A stretch of DNA of 64,000 bases from Sulfuricella sp. (GCA_028713975.1 JAQTNE010000010.1:1-64000), one strand, 5' to 3'. Positions 1 to 10,796 are shown, numbered from the stretch's first letter. A program made the numbers and translations. Notes: generated from the sequence alone by a model not told the origin.

Positions 1-81
1 TTCGGGCCGATACGCCTTGGCTCATTTGACGAGCATCAGACAAAAGGGCGATTGAATGATTACTTGACGATAAAAGTGTAA
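1..81 (+). pseudogene. C-terminal fragment of a transposase/integrase-like ORF cut by the window edge (FGPIRLGSFDEHQTKGRLNDYLTIKV*)
   Basis: Open frame from base 1 to TAA at 79-81; the following 'GTAACCCATGTCTCTAAACTAAAATGTTACCGATGTC' resembles IS ends; too short for firm assignment. Confidence 0.35.
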
Positions 82-180
82 CCCATGTCTCTAAACTAAA
101 ATGTTACCGATGTCCTTGACTCGTACAGACCCCATCCACCGCCTTCCGCTTCGCTACAGGTTCCCTGCGTTGCTCGCCAA

Positions 181-466
181 ACCGGGCGGCTGCGGAACTC
201 GGCCTTCGGCCTCAGACAGTCCTCGCCGACTTCCCCCGGCTTGGCTGCGCTACTCGGCGGTGAACCAAGGGGGAGTCAAAACCAAACAACCCATCCCCAT
301 CCTGACCTTCCCCTTGTTGGGGAAGGAACCGATGCGCTACGTGCATCACCCGGTTCCCCCTCTGCAACCGCCTCGATTTTCCGAAAAGATCGGGGGCAGT
401 CGGCGAGGACTGTCTGAGCGCGTAGCGCGAGTTCCGCAGCCGCCCGGTCTTTTCGGAAAATCGAGG
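181..466. repeat. Nested palindromic intergenic repeat: arms 181-231/398-448 and 371-389/448-466
   Basis: 51-bp arms, reverse complementary except a 10-bp centre; second 19-bp pair CCTCGATTTTCCGAAAAGA / TCTTTTCGGAAAATCGAGG read directly. Confidence 0.85.
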
Positions 467-734
467 GAAGCCCGCAGGGCCGGTGGCGGCGGGGTGCCTT
501 TTTGTTTGGTTACTTCTATTTTGGGCAAGCAAAATAAAGTGACCTGCCGCCGGGCAGCCCCCGGCACCTAAACATCTGCGCGAAGCGCACATAATCTAGC
601 AGCATCAATCACCCTACTTTAACAAATTCCATACACCGCTTGTAACAATCACCATAAGCACTTATAGTAAATCAATATAATTACATGGCATGACTCGCTG
701 AATTATCTAAATCGAAAATAACCAATAGCCGCTA

Positions 735-1373
735 ATGAATGATATACAGGAACTCTTGAACGCAATTACTTGGCACCATCTCGCATTCATCTTTGCGTTG
801 GCATTCATCGCCATTTTCAAGCAGCCTCTTTCCGAGCTTATTCGCCGAACCACTAAAATTGGAAAAGAGGGACTAATAGCTGGCTCCGCGCCAGAAGCAC
901 AACGCGAGAAATCTAACCCAGAAGCTGTACAGCAATTGCTTGACGTTATAGGAAACTCAATAGTAATTACGGATATTGAGAGCCGCGTCAAAGCCGAGCT
1001 CACGGAAAAAGGATTCAACACCGACGGCGACACCGTTAAGGTTCTGATTAGGCACTTGGCTGGCACGCAATTGCTCTTGAAATTTGAACAAATACACAGC
1101 CTAATTTTTGGTAGCCAGATTTTTTTACTAAAAAAACTAAATGAGGTTGCGGGACAGGGTAAGCCCTTAACGTTTGTTAATGACCACATTGATTACATTA
1201 AAACAATATACCCATCCGGGCTTGGCGAGTGGACCTACGATCAATACCTTTCGTTTATGTATGGGCGTTTACTACTTGTTCGTCATGGAGATATGATTCA
1301 TATAACAAATCTTGGTGTAGAGTATTTGACATGGGTCGCACGTAATGGGCGCAGTGAAAACAATCCATTATGA
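735..1373 (+). CDS. Hypothetical protein with N-terminal hydrophobic segment
   Basis: 212-aa ORF; hydrophobic stretch HHLAFIFALAFIAIF; no family recognised. Confidence 0.6.
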   Translation: MNDIQELLNAITWHHLAFIFALAFIAIFKQPLSELIRRTTKIGKEGLIAGSAPEAQREKSNPEAVQQLLDVIGNSIVITDIESRVKAELTEKGFNTDGDTVKVLIRHLAGTQLLLKFEQIHSLIFGSQIFLLKKLNEVAGQGKPLTFVNDHIDYIKTIYPSGLGEWTYDQYLSFMYGRLLLVRHGDMIHITNLGVEYLTWVARNGRSENNPL

Positions 1374-1424
1374 GACAGCTAGCCCTGCGCTTAAGTTGGA
1401 CGACACACGCCGCCTTTTAGCCCC

Positions 1425-1802
1425 CTACCTCTCAATAAACTCAATCTTGTACCCATCCGGGTCTTCGACAAACGCAATCCAGGTCGCCCCGCCATGCAGC
1501 GCCGGGCCATAAGTCACCTTACCCCCCTTGCCCGCCACCTCCTCACAAGCCTTGCGAATATCGCCCACCTGAATCGCAACATGCCCGTAACCCGTGCCCA
1601 ACTCATAACCTGACACCCCCCAGTTATAAGTGAGTTCGATCACCGCCCCTTCCGATTCCTCGCCGTAGCCGACGAAGGCCAGGGTGTACTTGCCTTCCGG
1701 GTAATCGCTGCGGCGCAGCAGCTTCATGCCCAGCACTTCGGTGTAGAAGGCGATGGATTTATCCAGGTCGCCGACGCGGATCATGGTGTGCAAAATTCTC
1801 AT
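1425..1802 (-). CDS. gloA: Lactoylglutathione lyase (glyoxalase I)
   Basis: [47 protein letters not shown]...; the internal ATG at 1802 is preferred to the longer ORF. Confidence 0.93.
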   Translation of the reverse strand: MRILHTMIRVGDLDKSIAFYTEVLGMKLLRRSDYPEGKYTLAFVGYGEESEGAVIELTYNWGVSGYELGTGYGHVAIQVGDIRKACEEVAGKGGKVTYGPALHGGATWIAFVEDPDGYKIEFIER

Positions 1803-1818
1803 GATTGCTTCTCCTATC

Positions 1819-2559
1819 CTAAAACCGGTGATAGCGCTCTCCGCTGGCCTTGAGCGCTTGGTGCGCCGCCTCGTAGCGCGGCAGGGTTTCTTCAACGATA
1901 GACCAGAAACGCGATGAATGGTTGAGCTCGCGGATGTGGGCCAGTTCGTGCACCACCACGTAGTCGATCTGGCTGATCGGTGCCTGGATCAGGCGCCAGC
2001 TTAGACGGATTTCGCCGCGCGAATTACAGCTACCCCAACGCGAGCGTGCGTTGGACAGGGACAGGCTCGGCATCGCCAGCCCCATGCAATTTGAATAATG
2101 CTCCAGGCGCTGAATGAAATGGCGGCGCGCCTCGGCGCGGTACCACTGCTCCAGCTTGCGCCTGACTGCTGCCGCATCCGTGGGATCAGGCAGCTTCACG
2201 GTCAGGCTATCGTCTTCCGCCAGCAGCGGCTTGGCCCGCAGGCCGCCCGCCATCAGGCACAACCGGATGTCGCTGCCGAGAAAAAGCAGTGGCTCACCGT
2301 GGCCGAAACCCATCGGTTCAAGCCGGTTTGTCTGCCATTCCTGCAACTTATCCAGCAGCCAGCCGGAACGTTCCTGCAACACTTGATCCAGATGATAAAG
2401 CGCGGCGCGCTGCGGGGCGTTTACGGTGAGGCCGCGATGGTCGATGCGCATGCCGATGGTGCGGCGTTTCGGGCTGCGTTTCAGTAGATAGGAGACTTCC
2501 TGGCCGTCGAGCCGGACGGTGCGTGTTTCGATGGCGGCGTGGGGTTTGAACAAACCCAT
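1819..2559 (-). CDS. YgjP/DUF45-type M48-like metal-dependent hydrolase
   Basis: Family-like sequence with [16 protein letters not shown] metalloprotease motif. Confidence 0.85.
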   Translation of the reverse strand: MGLFKPHAAIETRTVRLDGQEVSYLLKRSPKRRTIGMRIDHRGLTVNAPQRAALYHLDQVLQERSGWLLDKLQEWQTNRLEPMGFGHGEPLLFLGSDIRLCLMAGGLRAKPLLAEDDSLTVKLPDPTDAAAVRRKLEQWYRAEARRHFIQRLEHYSNCMGLAMPSLSLSNARSRWGSCNSRGEIRLSWRLIQAPISQIDYVVVHELAHIRELNHSSRFWSIVEETLPRYEAAHQALKASGERYHRF

Positions 2560-2561
2560 GC

Positions 2562-3278
2562 TCAGTCTTTCGCGGCGGCGATGCGCGCCATTTCGCCTTC
2601 GATCCAGGCTTCGGCCCGCGCATTCAGTTCGTCGGCCTTGATGCCTGTGGACTCGATCGGCGGGCCGAAGCTGATGGTGATCACGCCGGGGCGCTTGAGA
2701 AAGCCGTTCTTGCCCCAGTATTCGCCGGCGTTGTGCGCCACCGGCAACACCGGGACGCCGCTATGCGCGGCCAGCCATGCGCCGCCGATGTTGTATTTGC
2801 CTTTCTCGCCCGGCCTGACGCGGGTGCCTTCGGGAAACACCACGACCCAGAAGCCCTTTGCCAGGCGATCCTTGCCCTGATCGAGTATCTGTTTCAATGC
2901 TGCCCGACCCGCACCGCGGTCGATGGCAATCGGGCTGGCCATCGCCAGCGCCCAGCCGAAAAAGGGAATGCGCAGCAGCTCGCGCTTGAGCACCCACACC
3001 AGCGGTGGCAGTATCTCCTGGAATGCCAGGGTCTCCCACGCCGACTGGTGCTTGGACAGAACGATAGCCTGGGTCTGCGGAATATGCTCGCGCCCTACCA
3101 CGCGAAATCTCAGGCCGCAGGTTAGGGCAAGCCAGCGCAGCATGATGCGCGCCCACGGCGCAATCGCGCGATAGCGGGTGATGGGGTTAAAAGGAAGAAA
3201 AAAAAAGGCGAAAAAGAAAAACAGCGGGGTGAAAACCCACATCCCCAGGGCGAAGATAAAAGAACGAAACCAGATCAT
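2562..3278 (-). CDS. plsC: 1-acyl-sn-glycerol-3-phosphate acyltransferase
   Basis: KHQSAWETL (HX4D-like region), FPEGTRVRPGE motif, N-terminal TM segment. Confidence 0.9.
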   Translation of the reverse strand: MIWFRSFIFALGMWVFTPLFFFFAFFFLPFNPITRYRAIAPWARIMLRWLALTCGLRFRVVGREHIPQTQAIVLSKHQSAWETLAFQEILPPLVWVLKRELLRIPFFGWALAMASPIAIDRGAGRAALKQILDQGKDRLAKGFWVVVFPEGTRVRPGEKGKYNIGGAWLAAHSGVPVLPVAHNAGEYWGKNGFLKRPGVITISFGPPIESTGIKADELNARAEAWIEGEMARIAAAKD

Positions 3279-3311
3279 TCACAAAACCCATGAGGGATGA
3301 AACATAGAGAT

Positions 3312-3452
3312 ACCCCCCTTTGAAGAAGGGGGGCTAGGGGGGATTTAAAAACGCGGCAAACGACTGCTACCATTAAATCCCCCTCAATCCCTCTTTTACA
3401 AAGGGGGAGGCAGTCAGTTCGTACCGTATCTACCCGTTTCAACATGACTGAC
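3312..3452 (+). repeat. Dispersed intergenic repeat, copy A (about 140 bp)
   Basis: Matches the reverse complement of 16113-16243 along most of its length. Confidence 0.85.
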
Positions 3453-3454
3453 CG

Positions 3455-4006
3455 TTAGGCCATCACCCCGATAACATATTTGACGGCTTCGCTGAGGTCG
3501 GCAAAGACCAGCGTGCCTTCCGGCAGCCCGCCCACTTCCTGGGTATGCTTGCCCTTGCCGGTAAGCACCAGAATCGGCTGGGCACCGGCTTCGGCGGCGG
3601 CCTGCAAGTCACGCAGGCTATCGCCGATACACGGCACGCCGGCGAGGCTGACGTTGAAGCGCACGCCGATTTCCTGAAACATGCCGGGCTTGGGCTTGCG
3701 GCAGCCGCAATCGGAATCGGCGGTGTGGGGGCAGAAAAACAGCGCGTCAATGCGTGCGCCGGCCAGGCTCAACACCTTGTGCATCTTGTCGTGAATGGTG
3801 TTGAGCATGGACATGTCGAACAGGCCGCGGCCAACGCCGGACTGGTTGGTCGCCAGCACCACCTTGAAGCCGGCCTGGTTCAGCCGCGCAATCGCCTCCA
3901 GGCTGCCGGGAATCGGCTTCCATTCTGCCGGGCTCTTGATGAACTGGTCGCTGTCGTAGTTCACCACGCCGTCGCGGTCGAGGATGATCAGTTTGGTTAT
4001 CGGCAT
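3455..4006 (-). CDS. gmhB: D-glycero-beta-D-manno-heptose 1,7-bisphosphate 7-phosphatase
   Basis: HAD motif LDRDGVVNYDSD, CPHTADSDCGCRKPKPGM Cys-loop. Confidence 0.92.
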   Translation of the reverse strand: MPITKLIILDRDGVVNYDSDQFIKSPAEWKPIPGSLEAIARLNQAGFKVVLATNQSGVGRGLFDMSMLNTIHDKMHKVLSLAGARIDALFFCPHTADSDCGCRKPKPGMFQEIGVRFNVSLAGVPCIGDSLRDLQAAAEAGAQPILVLTGKGKHTQEVGGLPEGTLVFADLSEAVKYVIGVMA

Positions 4007-4018
4007 AGGTTTGTTCCG

Positions 4019-6211
4019 TCAGGCTGCCAGTTTCGAAATGTCCGCCACCTGGTTCATCAGCTCGCCCAGACTTCTGAGCAAGGCCAGACGATTATTGCGC
4101 AGCGGCAGCTCTTCCGCCATCACCATCACCTTGTCGAAGAAAGTGTCCACCTCGGCGCGCACGCCGGCAAGAGCCGTCAAAGCTTCAGTATAGCTGCCGT
4201 TACTCACCGCCGAGAAGACATTCGGAGCCAGTTGGTTCACCGCAGCGAACAGCGCTTTTTCCGCGTCCTCCGCCAGCAACGCCGGGTCAGGTTCGCCCGC
4301 CGGAATCTCTCCGGCCTTCTTGAGGATATTCTGGATGCGCTTGTTGGCTGCCGCGAGGCTCGCCGCTTCTGGCAGCTTAGCAAAGGCATGCACGGCAGCA
4401 AGGCGTTTGGGAATTTCTGCCAAAAGTTGTGGGTGCAGGCTAAGTACAGCGTCTACTTCTTGAAAAGTAAATCCTTTTTCGCGCAGGAAACCAGCAAGGC
4501 GGTCTTGAAAAAAATCATTAATAGCTCTTGAAACTGGGGAGGTTTCTGGAGCTAAATTTGGTGCAAATGCCGCTCCCTCCACCCCTAGAGTTTTTGAACC
4601 GGCTCCATTTTCCAGCATCTCGTCCATAACGAGACAACATTGATCCACCAACGCACCAACTTCAAGAGGTAATTCTTTTTCTATCAATATGCGAATTACT
4701 CCCAGCGCGTGACGACGCAGGGCGAAGGGGTCCTTGTCGCCGGTGGGCAACTGCCCGATTCCGAACAGACCAACAAGAGTTTCCAGTTTATCCGCAAGGG
4801 CCACGCACAACCCCACCTGGTTGCACGGTAGCTCATCCCCCGAGAAGCGCGGCTTGTAATGATCTTCTATGGCGTCGGCAATCTCTGCCGGCAGTCCGTC
4901 ATTGAGGGCATAGTAGCGGCCCATGATGCCCTGCAACTCGGGGAATTCGCCCACCATGTCGGTGAGCAAGTCGGCCTTAGACAGCAAAGCAGCCTGCTCG
5001 GCTTTGAGGGCTAGAGTCTTGCCGCTCAATTGCTCGCCGATGGCCTTGGCGATGGCACAAACGCGCTGAACTCGTTCGCCTTGGGTGCCGAGCTTGTTGT
5101 GGTAAACCACCTTGGCGAGGCCCAGCACGCGCGATTCGAGGGTCTTCTTGCGATCTTGGTCGAAAAAGAATTTGGCATCCGCCAGGCGCGGGCGCACCAC
5201 CCGCTCGTTGCCGCCGATGACGGCGGAAGTGTCGGCGGGAGAGATATTGGAAACGATCAGAAACTGGTTGGTCAGCTTGCCGGAAGCGTCCAGCAGCGGG
5301 AAGTATTTCTGGTTCGCCTTCATGGTCAGGATCAGGCATTCCTGCGGCACGCCGAGGAATTCCTCGCCGAAGCAGCCGACCAGCACGTTGGGGCGCTCCA
5401 CCAGTCCGGTCACCTCGTCCAGCAGGGCCTCATCCGCCACCGGCGTCACGCCGCCGATCTTGTCTGCCGCGTCCTGCAGCTGGCGCACGATGTCGGCGCG
5501 GCGCGCCTCGAAGCTGGCGATCACTGCGCCCTCGTTTTCCATCTGCGCCGCATAGCTGTCGGCCGACTTGAGACTGACCGTACCGACCGCCGCCTCGAAA
5601 CGGTGGCCCTGGGTGGCGCGACCGGCGTTCAGACCGAGCGCGGAAACCGGCACCACCTCGGTACCGTGCAGCGCGACCAGGCCATGCACCGGACGCACGA
5701 AATTGACCGTGCTCCAGCCCGGCTGCGCGCAGTTCTCGTGCAACTGGTAAGCCATCATTTTGGGAATCGGCAGTTTGCCGAGCGCTTCGTCCAGCGCCTT
5801 TTGCAGCCCATCCGTCAGGGTTGCCCCCTTGACCACGCTGTCATGAAACAACGCTTCGCTCTTGCCGTCGCTGGCGCGCTTGAGATGCGGAACGATGGTG
5901 CCGTCCAGCCCCAGCGTGGCAAGCCTTTTCAGCAGTGCGGGCGTGGCCTGTCCATTGGCATCCAGCCCGACGTTCACCGGCATCAGCTTGTGCGTCACCG
6001 GCTTGTCGGCGGCATGGGTGGCGACATCGGCGATATGCACTGCCAGACGGCGCGGCGAGGCAAAGGACATGACCGCCGCATCGGCCTCAGCCAGGCCCTG
6101 AATTTTGATGGCGTCGGAGACGGCGGCGGCGAACGCATCGCCCAGTTTCCTCAGCGCCTTGGGCGGCAGTTCCTCGACGAACAGCTCGACTAATAGATTT
6201 TTTCTGCTCAT
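4019..6211 (-). CDS. glyS: Glycine--tRNA ligase beta subunit
   Basis: [23 protein letters not shown]-terminus, GlyS-like throughout, adjacent to glyQ. Confidence 0.97.
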   Translation of the reverse strand: MSRKNLLVELFVEELPPKALRKLGDAFAAAVSDAIKIQGLAEADAAVMSFASPRRLAVHIADVATHAADKPVTHKLMPVNVGLDANGQATPALLKRLATLGLDGTIVPHLKRASDGKSEALFHDSVVKGATLTDGLQKALDEALGKLPIPKMMAYQLHENCAQPGWSTVNFVRPVHGLVALHGTEVVPVSALGLNAGRATQGHRFEAAVGTVSLKSADSYAAQMENEGAVIASFEARRADIVRQLQDAADKIGGVTPVADEALLDEVTGLVERPNVLVGCFGEEFLGVPQECLILTMKANQKYFPLLDASGKLTNQFLIVSNISPADTSAVIGGNERVVRPRLADAKFFFDQDRKKTLESRVLGLAKVVYHNKLGTQGERVQRVCAIAKAIGEQLSGKTLALKAEQAALLSKADLLTDMVGEFPELQGIMGRYYALNDGLPAEIADAIEDHYKPRFSGDELPCNQVGLCVALADKLETLVGLFGIGQLPTGDKDPFALRRHALGVIRILIEKELPLEVGALVDQCCLVMDEMLENGAGSKTLGVEGAAFAPNLAPETSPVSRAINDFFQDRLAGFLREKGFTFQEVDAVLSLHPQLLAEIPKRLAAVHAFAKLPEAASLAAANKRIQNILKKAGEIPAGEPDPALLAEDAEKALFAAVNQLAPNVFSAVSNGSYTEALTALAGVRAEVDTFFDKVMVMAEELPLRNNRLALLRSLGELMNQVADISKLAA

Positions 6212-7128
6212 GCTGCCACCTTCTTCTCGATCTGCGCCAGCACTTCAGCCGCCCATTCCTTCGGCGCCATCGGAAAACCAAGCCGGGCGCGGCTGTCCAG
6301 GTAGCTCTGGGCGACGCTGCGCGCCAGGTTGCGGATGCGGCCAATGTAGGCGGCGCGCTCAGTCACCGAAATAGCGCCGCGCGCATCCAGCAGGTTGAAT
6401 GTGTGCGCGGTTTTCAGCACCTGCTCGTAGGCCGGCAGGGCCAGCTGGTTTTCCATCAGGTTCCTGGCCTGCTTTTCGTGGGCGTTAAAAGCGGTGAGCA
6501 GGAATTCGACGTCGCTGTGTTCGAAGTTGTAAGTGGACTGCTCCACCTCGTTCTGATGATAGACGTCGCGGTAGCTCAAGCCCTTGGTCCAAGTCAGGTC
6601 GAACACGTTCTCGACGCCCTGCAAGTACATCGCCAGCCGCTCCAGCCCGTAGGTAATCTCGCCGGTAATCGGCTTGCAGTCGATGCCGCCGACCTGCTGA
6701 AAATAGGTGAACTGGGTCACTTCCATGCCGTTCAGCCAGACCTCCCAGCCCAAGCCCCAGGCACCCAGCGTGGGGTTCTCCCAGTCGTCCTCGACAAAGC
6801 GGATGTCGTTTTTCTTCAGGTCGAAGCCAAGCGCTTCGAGCGAACCGAGATACAACTCAATAATATTTTCCGGTGCGGGTTTCAGCACCACCTGGAACTG
6901 GTAGTAATGCTGGAGGCGGTTGGGGTTGTCGCCGTAGCGCCCGTCCTTGGGGCGGCGCGAAGGCTGGACGTAGGCAGCACGCCATGGCTCCGGGCCGATT
7001 GCACGTAGAAAAGTAGCGGTGTGGCTGGTACCCGCGCCCACTTCCATGTCGTAAGGCTGGAGCAGGGCGCAACCGCGCTCGGCCCAGTAATTCTGGAGCT
7101 TGAGGATGATGTCCTGAAAGGTCGGCAT
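6208..7128 (-). CDS. glyQ: Glycine--tRNA ligase alpha subunit
   Basis: [49 protein letters not shown]. Confidence 0.98.
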   Translation of the reverse strand: MPTFQDIILKLQNYWAERGCALLQPYDMEVGAGTSHTATFLRAIGPEPWRAAYVQPSRRPKDGRYGDNPNRLQHYYQFQVVLKPAPENIIELYLGSLEALGFDLKKNDIRFVEDDWENPTLGAWGLGWEVWLNGMEVTQFTYFQQVGGIDCKPITGEITYGLERLAMYLQGVENVFDLTWTKGLSYRDVYHQNEVEQSTYNFEHSDVEFLLTAFNAHEKQARNLMENQLALPAYEQVLKTAHTFNLLDARGAISVTERAAYIGRIRNLARSVAQSYLDSRARLGFPMAPKEWAAEVLAQIEKKVAA

Positions 7129-7209
7129 ATTGCGGCAAGCTGAGGTGTAAAGGGGTTGATTTTACTTCTTTTCAGGGCAGCACAAAACCCCGGCGGTAAA
7201 AGAGGAGGC

Positions 7210-7370
7210 ATTTGAAAGTGTTGGTCAGTGCCGCGATTGCCTCTCACCCCACTCCCTCTCCCCGGAGGGGCGAGGTGCTTTTCTCCCTTCGCCCCTCCGG
7301 GGAGAAGGGCTGGGGATGAGGGGTGGCGGCAAAAAACATCCGACAAATTAGCCAGCCAACACTTTCAAAT
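7210..7370. mobile_element. MITE-like element with 15-bp perfect terminal inverted repeats
   Basis: ATTTGAAAGTGTTGG (7210-7224) and CCAACACTTTCAAAT (7356-7370) flank a GC-rich internal palindrome (CTCCCCGGAGGGGCGA...TCGCCCCTCCGGGGAG). Confidence 0.7.
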
Positions 7371-7430
7371 TCACCCGGCAAAAGAAAACGGGGCGGTCAC
7401 CCGCCCCGCTTCGTATCGACAACAACGGCG

Positions 7431-8426
7431 CTACTTCGCCGCCTTCATCTCCAGCAACGCTTTTTCCAGCGCGTCGATGCGTTTTTGCATCGCGCCCAGC
7501 TTGCCGTTCATCTGACCGACGTTAAAGAAACTGACATCCTCCACCGGCGTGGACAAGGCGTTGGCGTAACCCAGCCAGGAAGAGTCGTAAACCTTCACCT
7601 TGCTGAACCCCAAATCCTTCAGCACCGTGGCGCTCTCCGCCGCACGCACGCCGCTCTGGCAATAGACAATGGTTTCCTTGTTCGGGTCGAGCTTGGCATA
7701 CAGCGCCTTGAGTTGCTCGCGCGGCTTCAGGTTCATGCCGTCCTTGTTGACCACTTCTTTTTTCGCCAGCTTTTGCGGCGTGGTGGGGTCGGCCCAGTTC
7801 TGCTCGAAAGGAATGTTGACCGCGCCCGGGATGTGGCCACCACGAATAGCGCGGATGTCCTCGCCGCTGAATTCCTTGGGCGAGCGCGCATCCACGATCT
7901 GCACGCTGGCACCGATCTTGGCGACAACTTCGTCGGTGGCCGCCACCACGCTGTCGTTCGTCGCCAGCTTCAGCGCCAGCGGCGCGAGCCTGGCCGGCTC
8001 GGCGCTCAACTCATGGCCGGACGACTTCCAGTCGTCGATCCCGCCATGATAGACATGCGCGTTTTTGCCGCCGAAATACTGCACGGTGAACAGCCCGAAA
8101 TAGGTAAAGGGGCTGGCCTTGTCACCGTAGACCACCACCTCCCTGGCCGGGTCGATGCCGGCGGCGCCGAGGATTTTCTCGATCTGCGGCGTCGGCAGAT
8201 AATCCTCGCTATGTTCGTAGCGCAGCACCGCGCCGATTTCACCGATGTTCACCGCACCGGGGATGTGTCCCTTGCGGTAATCCTCCGCACCGCGCACATC
8301 CCAGACAATCGCGCCGCGCTTGAGCGCATCGACCACGAAGGACGTATCGACAATGGATTCCGCCAGAACAGCCTGGGCGAAAACCAGACCCATGCCCAGC
8401 AGGGCCGCAAGAAATAATCGTTTCAT
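7431..8426 (-). CDS. Exported tandem-rhodanese sulfurtransferase
   Basis: Signal peptide MKRLFLAALLGMGLVFAQAVLA; two rhodanese domains; IVYCQSGVRAAES active-site loop. Confidence 0.9.
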   Translation of the reverse strand: MKRLFLAALLGMGLVFAQAVLAESIVDTSFVVDALKRGAIVWDVRGAEDYRKGHIPGAVNIGEIGAVLRYEHSEDYLPTPQIEKILGAAGIDPAREVVVYGDKASPFTYFGLFTVQYFGGKNAHVYHGGIDDWKSSGHELSAEPARLAPLALKLATNDSVVAATDEVVAKIGASVQIVDARSPKEFSGEDIRAIRGGHIPGAVNIPFEQNWADPTTPQKLAKKEVVNKDGMNLKPREQLKALYAKLDPNKETIVYCQSGVRAAESATVLKDLGFSKVKVYDSSWLGYANALSTPVEDVSFFNVGQMNGKLGAMQKRIDALEKALLEMKAAK

Positions 8427-8475
8427 ATTGCCTCCAGAAAAATATTCAACTCGATGATCCTACAAACAGCGTCTT

Positions 8476-8645
8476 ACCGCAGAGGACGCGGAGGGCGCTG
8501 AGGAGTTCAAAAGCTCATGTGCAATTACATTCCCGGCAATAATTTCCGGCAGGGTGCGTCGTTTCTTTCCTTCTATCTGGTGCGTGGGACGCACCCTACA
8601 TTTTTTCTGCTGCTTTTCCTCTGTGCCCTCCGCGTCCTCTGCGGT
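8476..8645. repeat. Nested palindromic intergenic repeat
   Basis: Outer 21-bp arms ACCGCAGAGGACGCGGAGGGC (8476-8496)/(8625-8645); inner arms AGGGTGCGTC (8551-8560)/GACGCACCCT (8588-8597). Confidence 0.85.
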
Positions 8646-8673
8646 TCAATAGCTTTTTCCCTGATGATAGTTT

Positions 8674-8916
8674 TTAACCCACCATGCGCAGTTTTTCCGC
8701 GCGCGGCAACCGCTTGATCTCGATCTCGCGCCGGCTCGCCGAGGCGCGATCAGCCTGGGTTTCGGAGAAAACCATCCGCACCGGCAAGCGGCTGCGCGTG
8801 TATTTCGAGGCAGTGCCGCTATTGTGCGCCGCCAAGCGCTTTTCCAGGTCGTTGGTGATGCCGGTGTAAAGCGTGCCGTCGACGCATTCCAGAATGTAGC
8901 AATACCAGCCGCTCAT
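8674..8916 (-). CDS. GIY-YIG nuclease family protein
   Basis: CYILECVDGTLYTGITNDLEKRLAAHNSGTASKYTRSRLPV. Confidence 0.92.
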   Translation of the reverse strand: MSGWYCYILECVDGTLYTGITNDLEKRLAAHNSGTASKYTRSRLPVRMVFSETQADRASASRREIEIKRLPRAEKLRMVG

Positions 8917-10475
8917 CCGCCCTGCCGCCCCGGTTTTTTACCGCTTCTGCCACCAATCATTTTGCCGGCCAGCCAGTTAACGGCAAGCAGCAAAGCAACC
9001 AGCCCGAGCATCGGCCAGTTCCCCCACTGCACAAAGGGCGTCGCTCCGCTGAAACCCTGCGCCTCGCCTTCCAGCCGGGTGGCGGCGAACTCGCGTGCGC
9101 GTTTCACCACTTCGCCATGCTGGTCGATAATCGCGGTGATGCCAGTATTGGTGGCGCGCAACATGGTGCGCCCGGTTTCGAGCGCGCGCATCTGCGAAAT
9201 CTGCAAGTGCTGCCAAGGTGCGGCGGTGTTACCGAACCAGGCATCGTTGCTGACGTTGACCAGCAGGGTGGCTTCCGGCAACTGGCGGATCAGCTCTTCG
9301 CCGAACACGTCCTCGTAACAGATCGCCATCGCGATTTTCTGGCCGGCGGAACGGAGCGGCGGCTGCACCGCTACGCCGCGGGTAAAATCCGACAGCGGGA
9401 TATGCAGCACCTGGACGATCCAGCCGAACAACGGCTTGAACGGGATAAACTCGCCGAATGGCACCAGATGGACTTTGCGATAAGCCTGCACCGGCCCGCC
9501 GCCGAGGCTTAGCACGCTGTTGTAATAGTTGCGGCCTTCGGCATACTCCGGCACGCCAACCAGCACATCCCCGCCCATGTCGCGACCATGATCCGCCAGC
9601 ATTTCCAGGTAGGACAGCGGCAAGTTATGCAGGAACATCGGCAGCGCGGTTTCCGGCAGCACGGTGAGGCGCCCGGTGCTGGCCAGCGTCATCGCCATGT
9701 AGGCCTGCAACGTGCTCTGCGCCTTGTCCTCGCGCCATTTCATCTCCTGCGGAATATTGCCCTGTAACAAACTGACCGTAATCGGCGCACCCACCGGCTT
9801 GACCCATTCGACCTGCTTCAACGCGAACCCCGCCGCGGCCAGCACCACAATCAGCGTCGCTGGCAGAACCATGGCCGCCTTGCCAAGCCGACGCAACCGG
9901 GCATCCGCCAGTAGCGCCAGTGCGCCGGCACAGATTGCCGCAACCAGCGACACCCCATACACCCCGAGCAGCGGCGCAAAGCCCGCCAGCGGGCTCATCG
10001 CCACCTGCGAATAACCCAGCGATAGCCACGGAAAACCGGTAAAGAGCCAGCCCTTCACCCACTCCGCCAGCACCCACAGCGCGGGAATCAGCAGCAAGGC
10101 GCGCCGCTTGCTCAAGCCGCCGGGGCCGGCCTGCAACATCCCCACAGTAGCAGGAAACAATGACAACACCAGACAGAACAGAAAGGTCGCAATCACCGCC
10201 AGCGAAACCGGCATACCGCCGAATTCGTGAATGCTGACGTAAACCCAACTCACCCCCGCACCGAAAAATCCCAGCCCGAAAGCAAGGCCGGTATAAGCCG
10301 CCGCACGGGGAGAAGCCGCGCGCGACCACAGCAGGAACAGCGCCGCCAGCGTGAGCAGCGGCAGCAGAGCAAAATAATCCGGCGCAAAACCGGAAACGGT
10401 GATCGCCCCGAGCATCAGGGCGAGAGCCATCTGGGCGGGTAGTTGGGTGAAGAAATGGGGGGCGGGTTTCGTCAT
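8913..10475 (-). CDS. lnt: Apolipoprotein N-acyltransferase
   Basis: Multi-TM N-terminus plus nitrilase-like domain (PETALPMFL, YRKVHLVPFGEFIP, CYEDVF). Confidence 0.95.
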   Translation of the reverse strand: MTKPAPHFFTQLPAQMALALMLGAITVSGFAPDYFALLPLLTLAALFLLWSRAASPRAAAYTGLAFGLGFFGAGVSWVYVSIHEFGGMPVSLAVIATFLFCLVLSLFPATVGMLQAGPGGLSKRRALLLIPALWVLAEWVKGWLFTGFPWLSLGYSQVAMSPLAGFAPLLGVYGVSLVAAICAGALALLADARLRRLGKAAMVLPATLIVVLAAAGFALKQVEWVKPVGAPITVSLLQGNIPQEMKWREDKAQSTLQAYMAMTLASTGRLTVLPETALPMFLHNLPLSYLEMLADHGRDMGGDVLVGVPEYAEGRNYYNSVLSLGGGPVQAYRKVHLVPFGEFIPFKPLFGWIVQVLHIPLSDFTRGVAVQPPLRSAGQKIAMAICYEDVFGEELIRQLPEATLLVNVSNDAWFGNTAAPWQHLQISQMRALETGRTMLRATNTGITAIIDQHGEVVKRAREFAATRLEGEAQGFSGATPFVQWGNWPMLGLVALLLAVNWLAGKMIGGRSGKKPGRQGG

Positions 10476-10796
10476 TCAGCTAGAGTATCGGCTGGCACTT
10501 GCCAGAATGACAAATAAATTGTTTAATCCAATCCAGCAAGTGCGACGATGCAAGCAAGGCAGTAGCATTAGTCATTTTGGGGATACGCAAAAAAACAGGA
10601 ACGAATGATTTTAAAACATTTCACGATTTCATGTGCTGGCGATTCCATTGCAAGAGGCGTTCGTTCACTGTTTATTAAGGGTGGGAGAATGAAATGCTAC
10701 ATAGCTAGACCCTTGGTTTCCATGACAAGCAGCGCGAAAAAAAGCAGGGAATGTATGAATGCAAGACTTGACCCCGGAATTTCACTCAGCGGCTAG

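Noticed and set aside
101-592. 156-, 126- and 73-aa ORFs
   Set aside because: They lie across the palindromic repeat and have no protein-like features; treated as repeat-derived.
5030-6193. 387-aa plus-strand ORF opposite glyS
   Set aside because: Shadow ORF.
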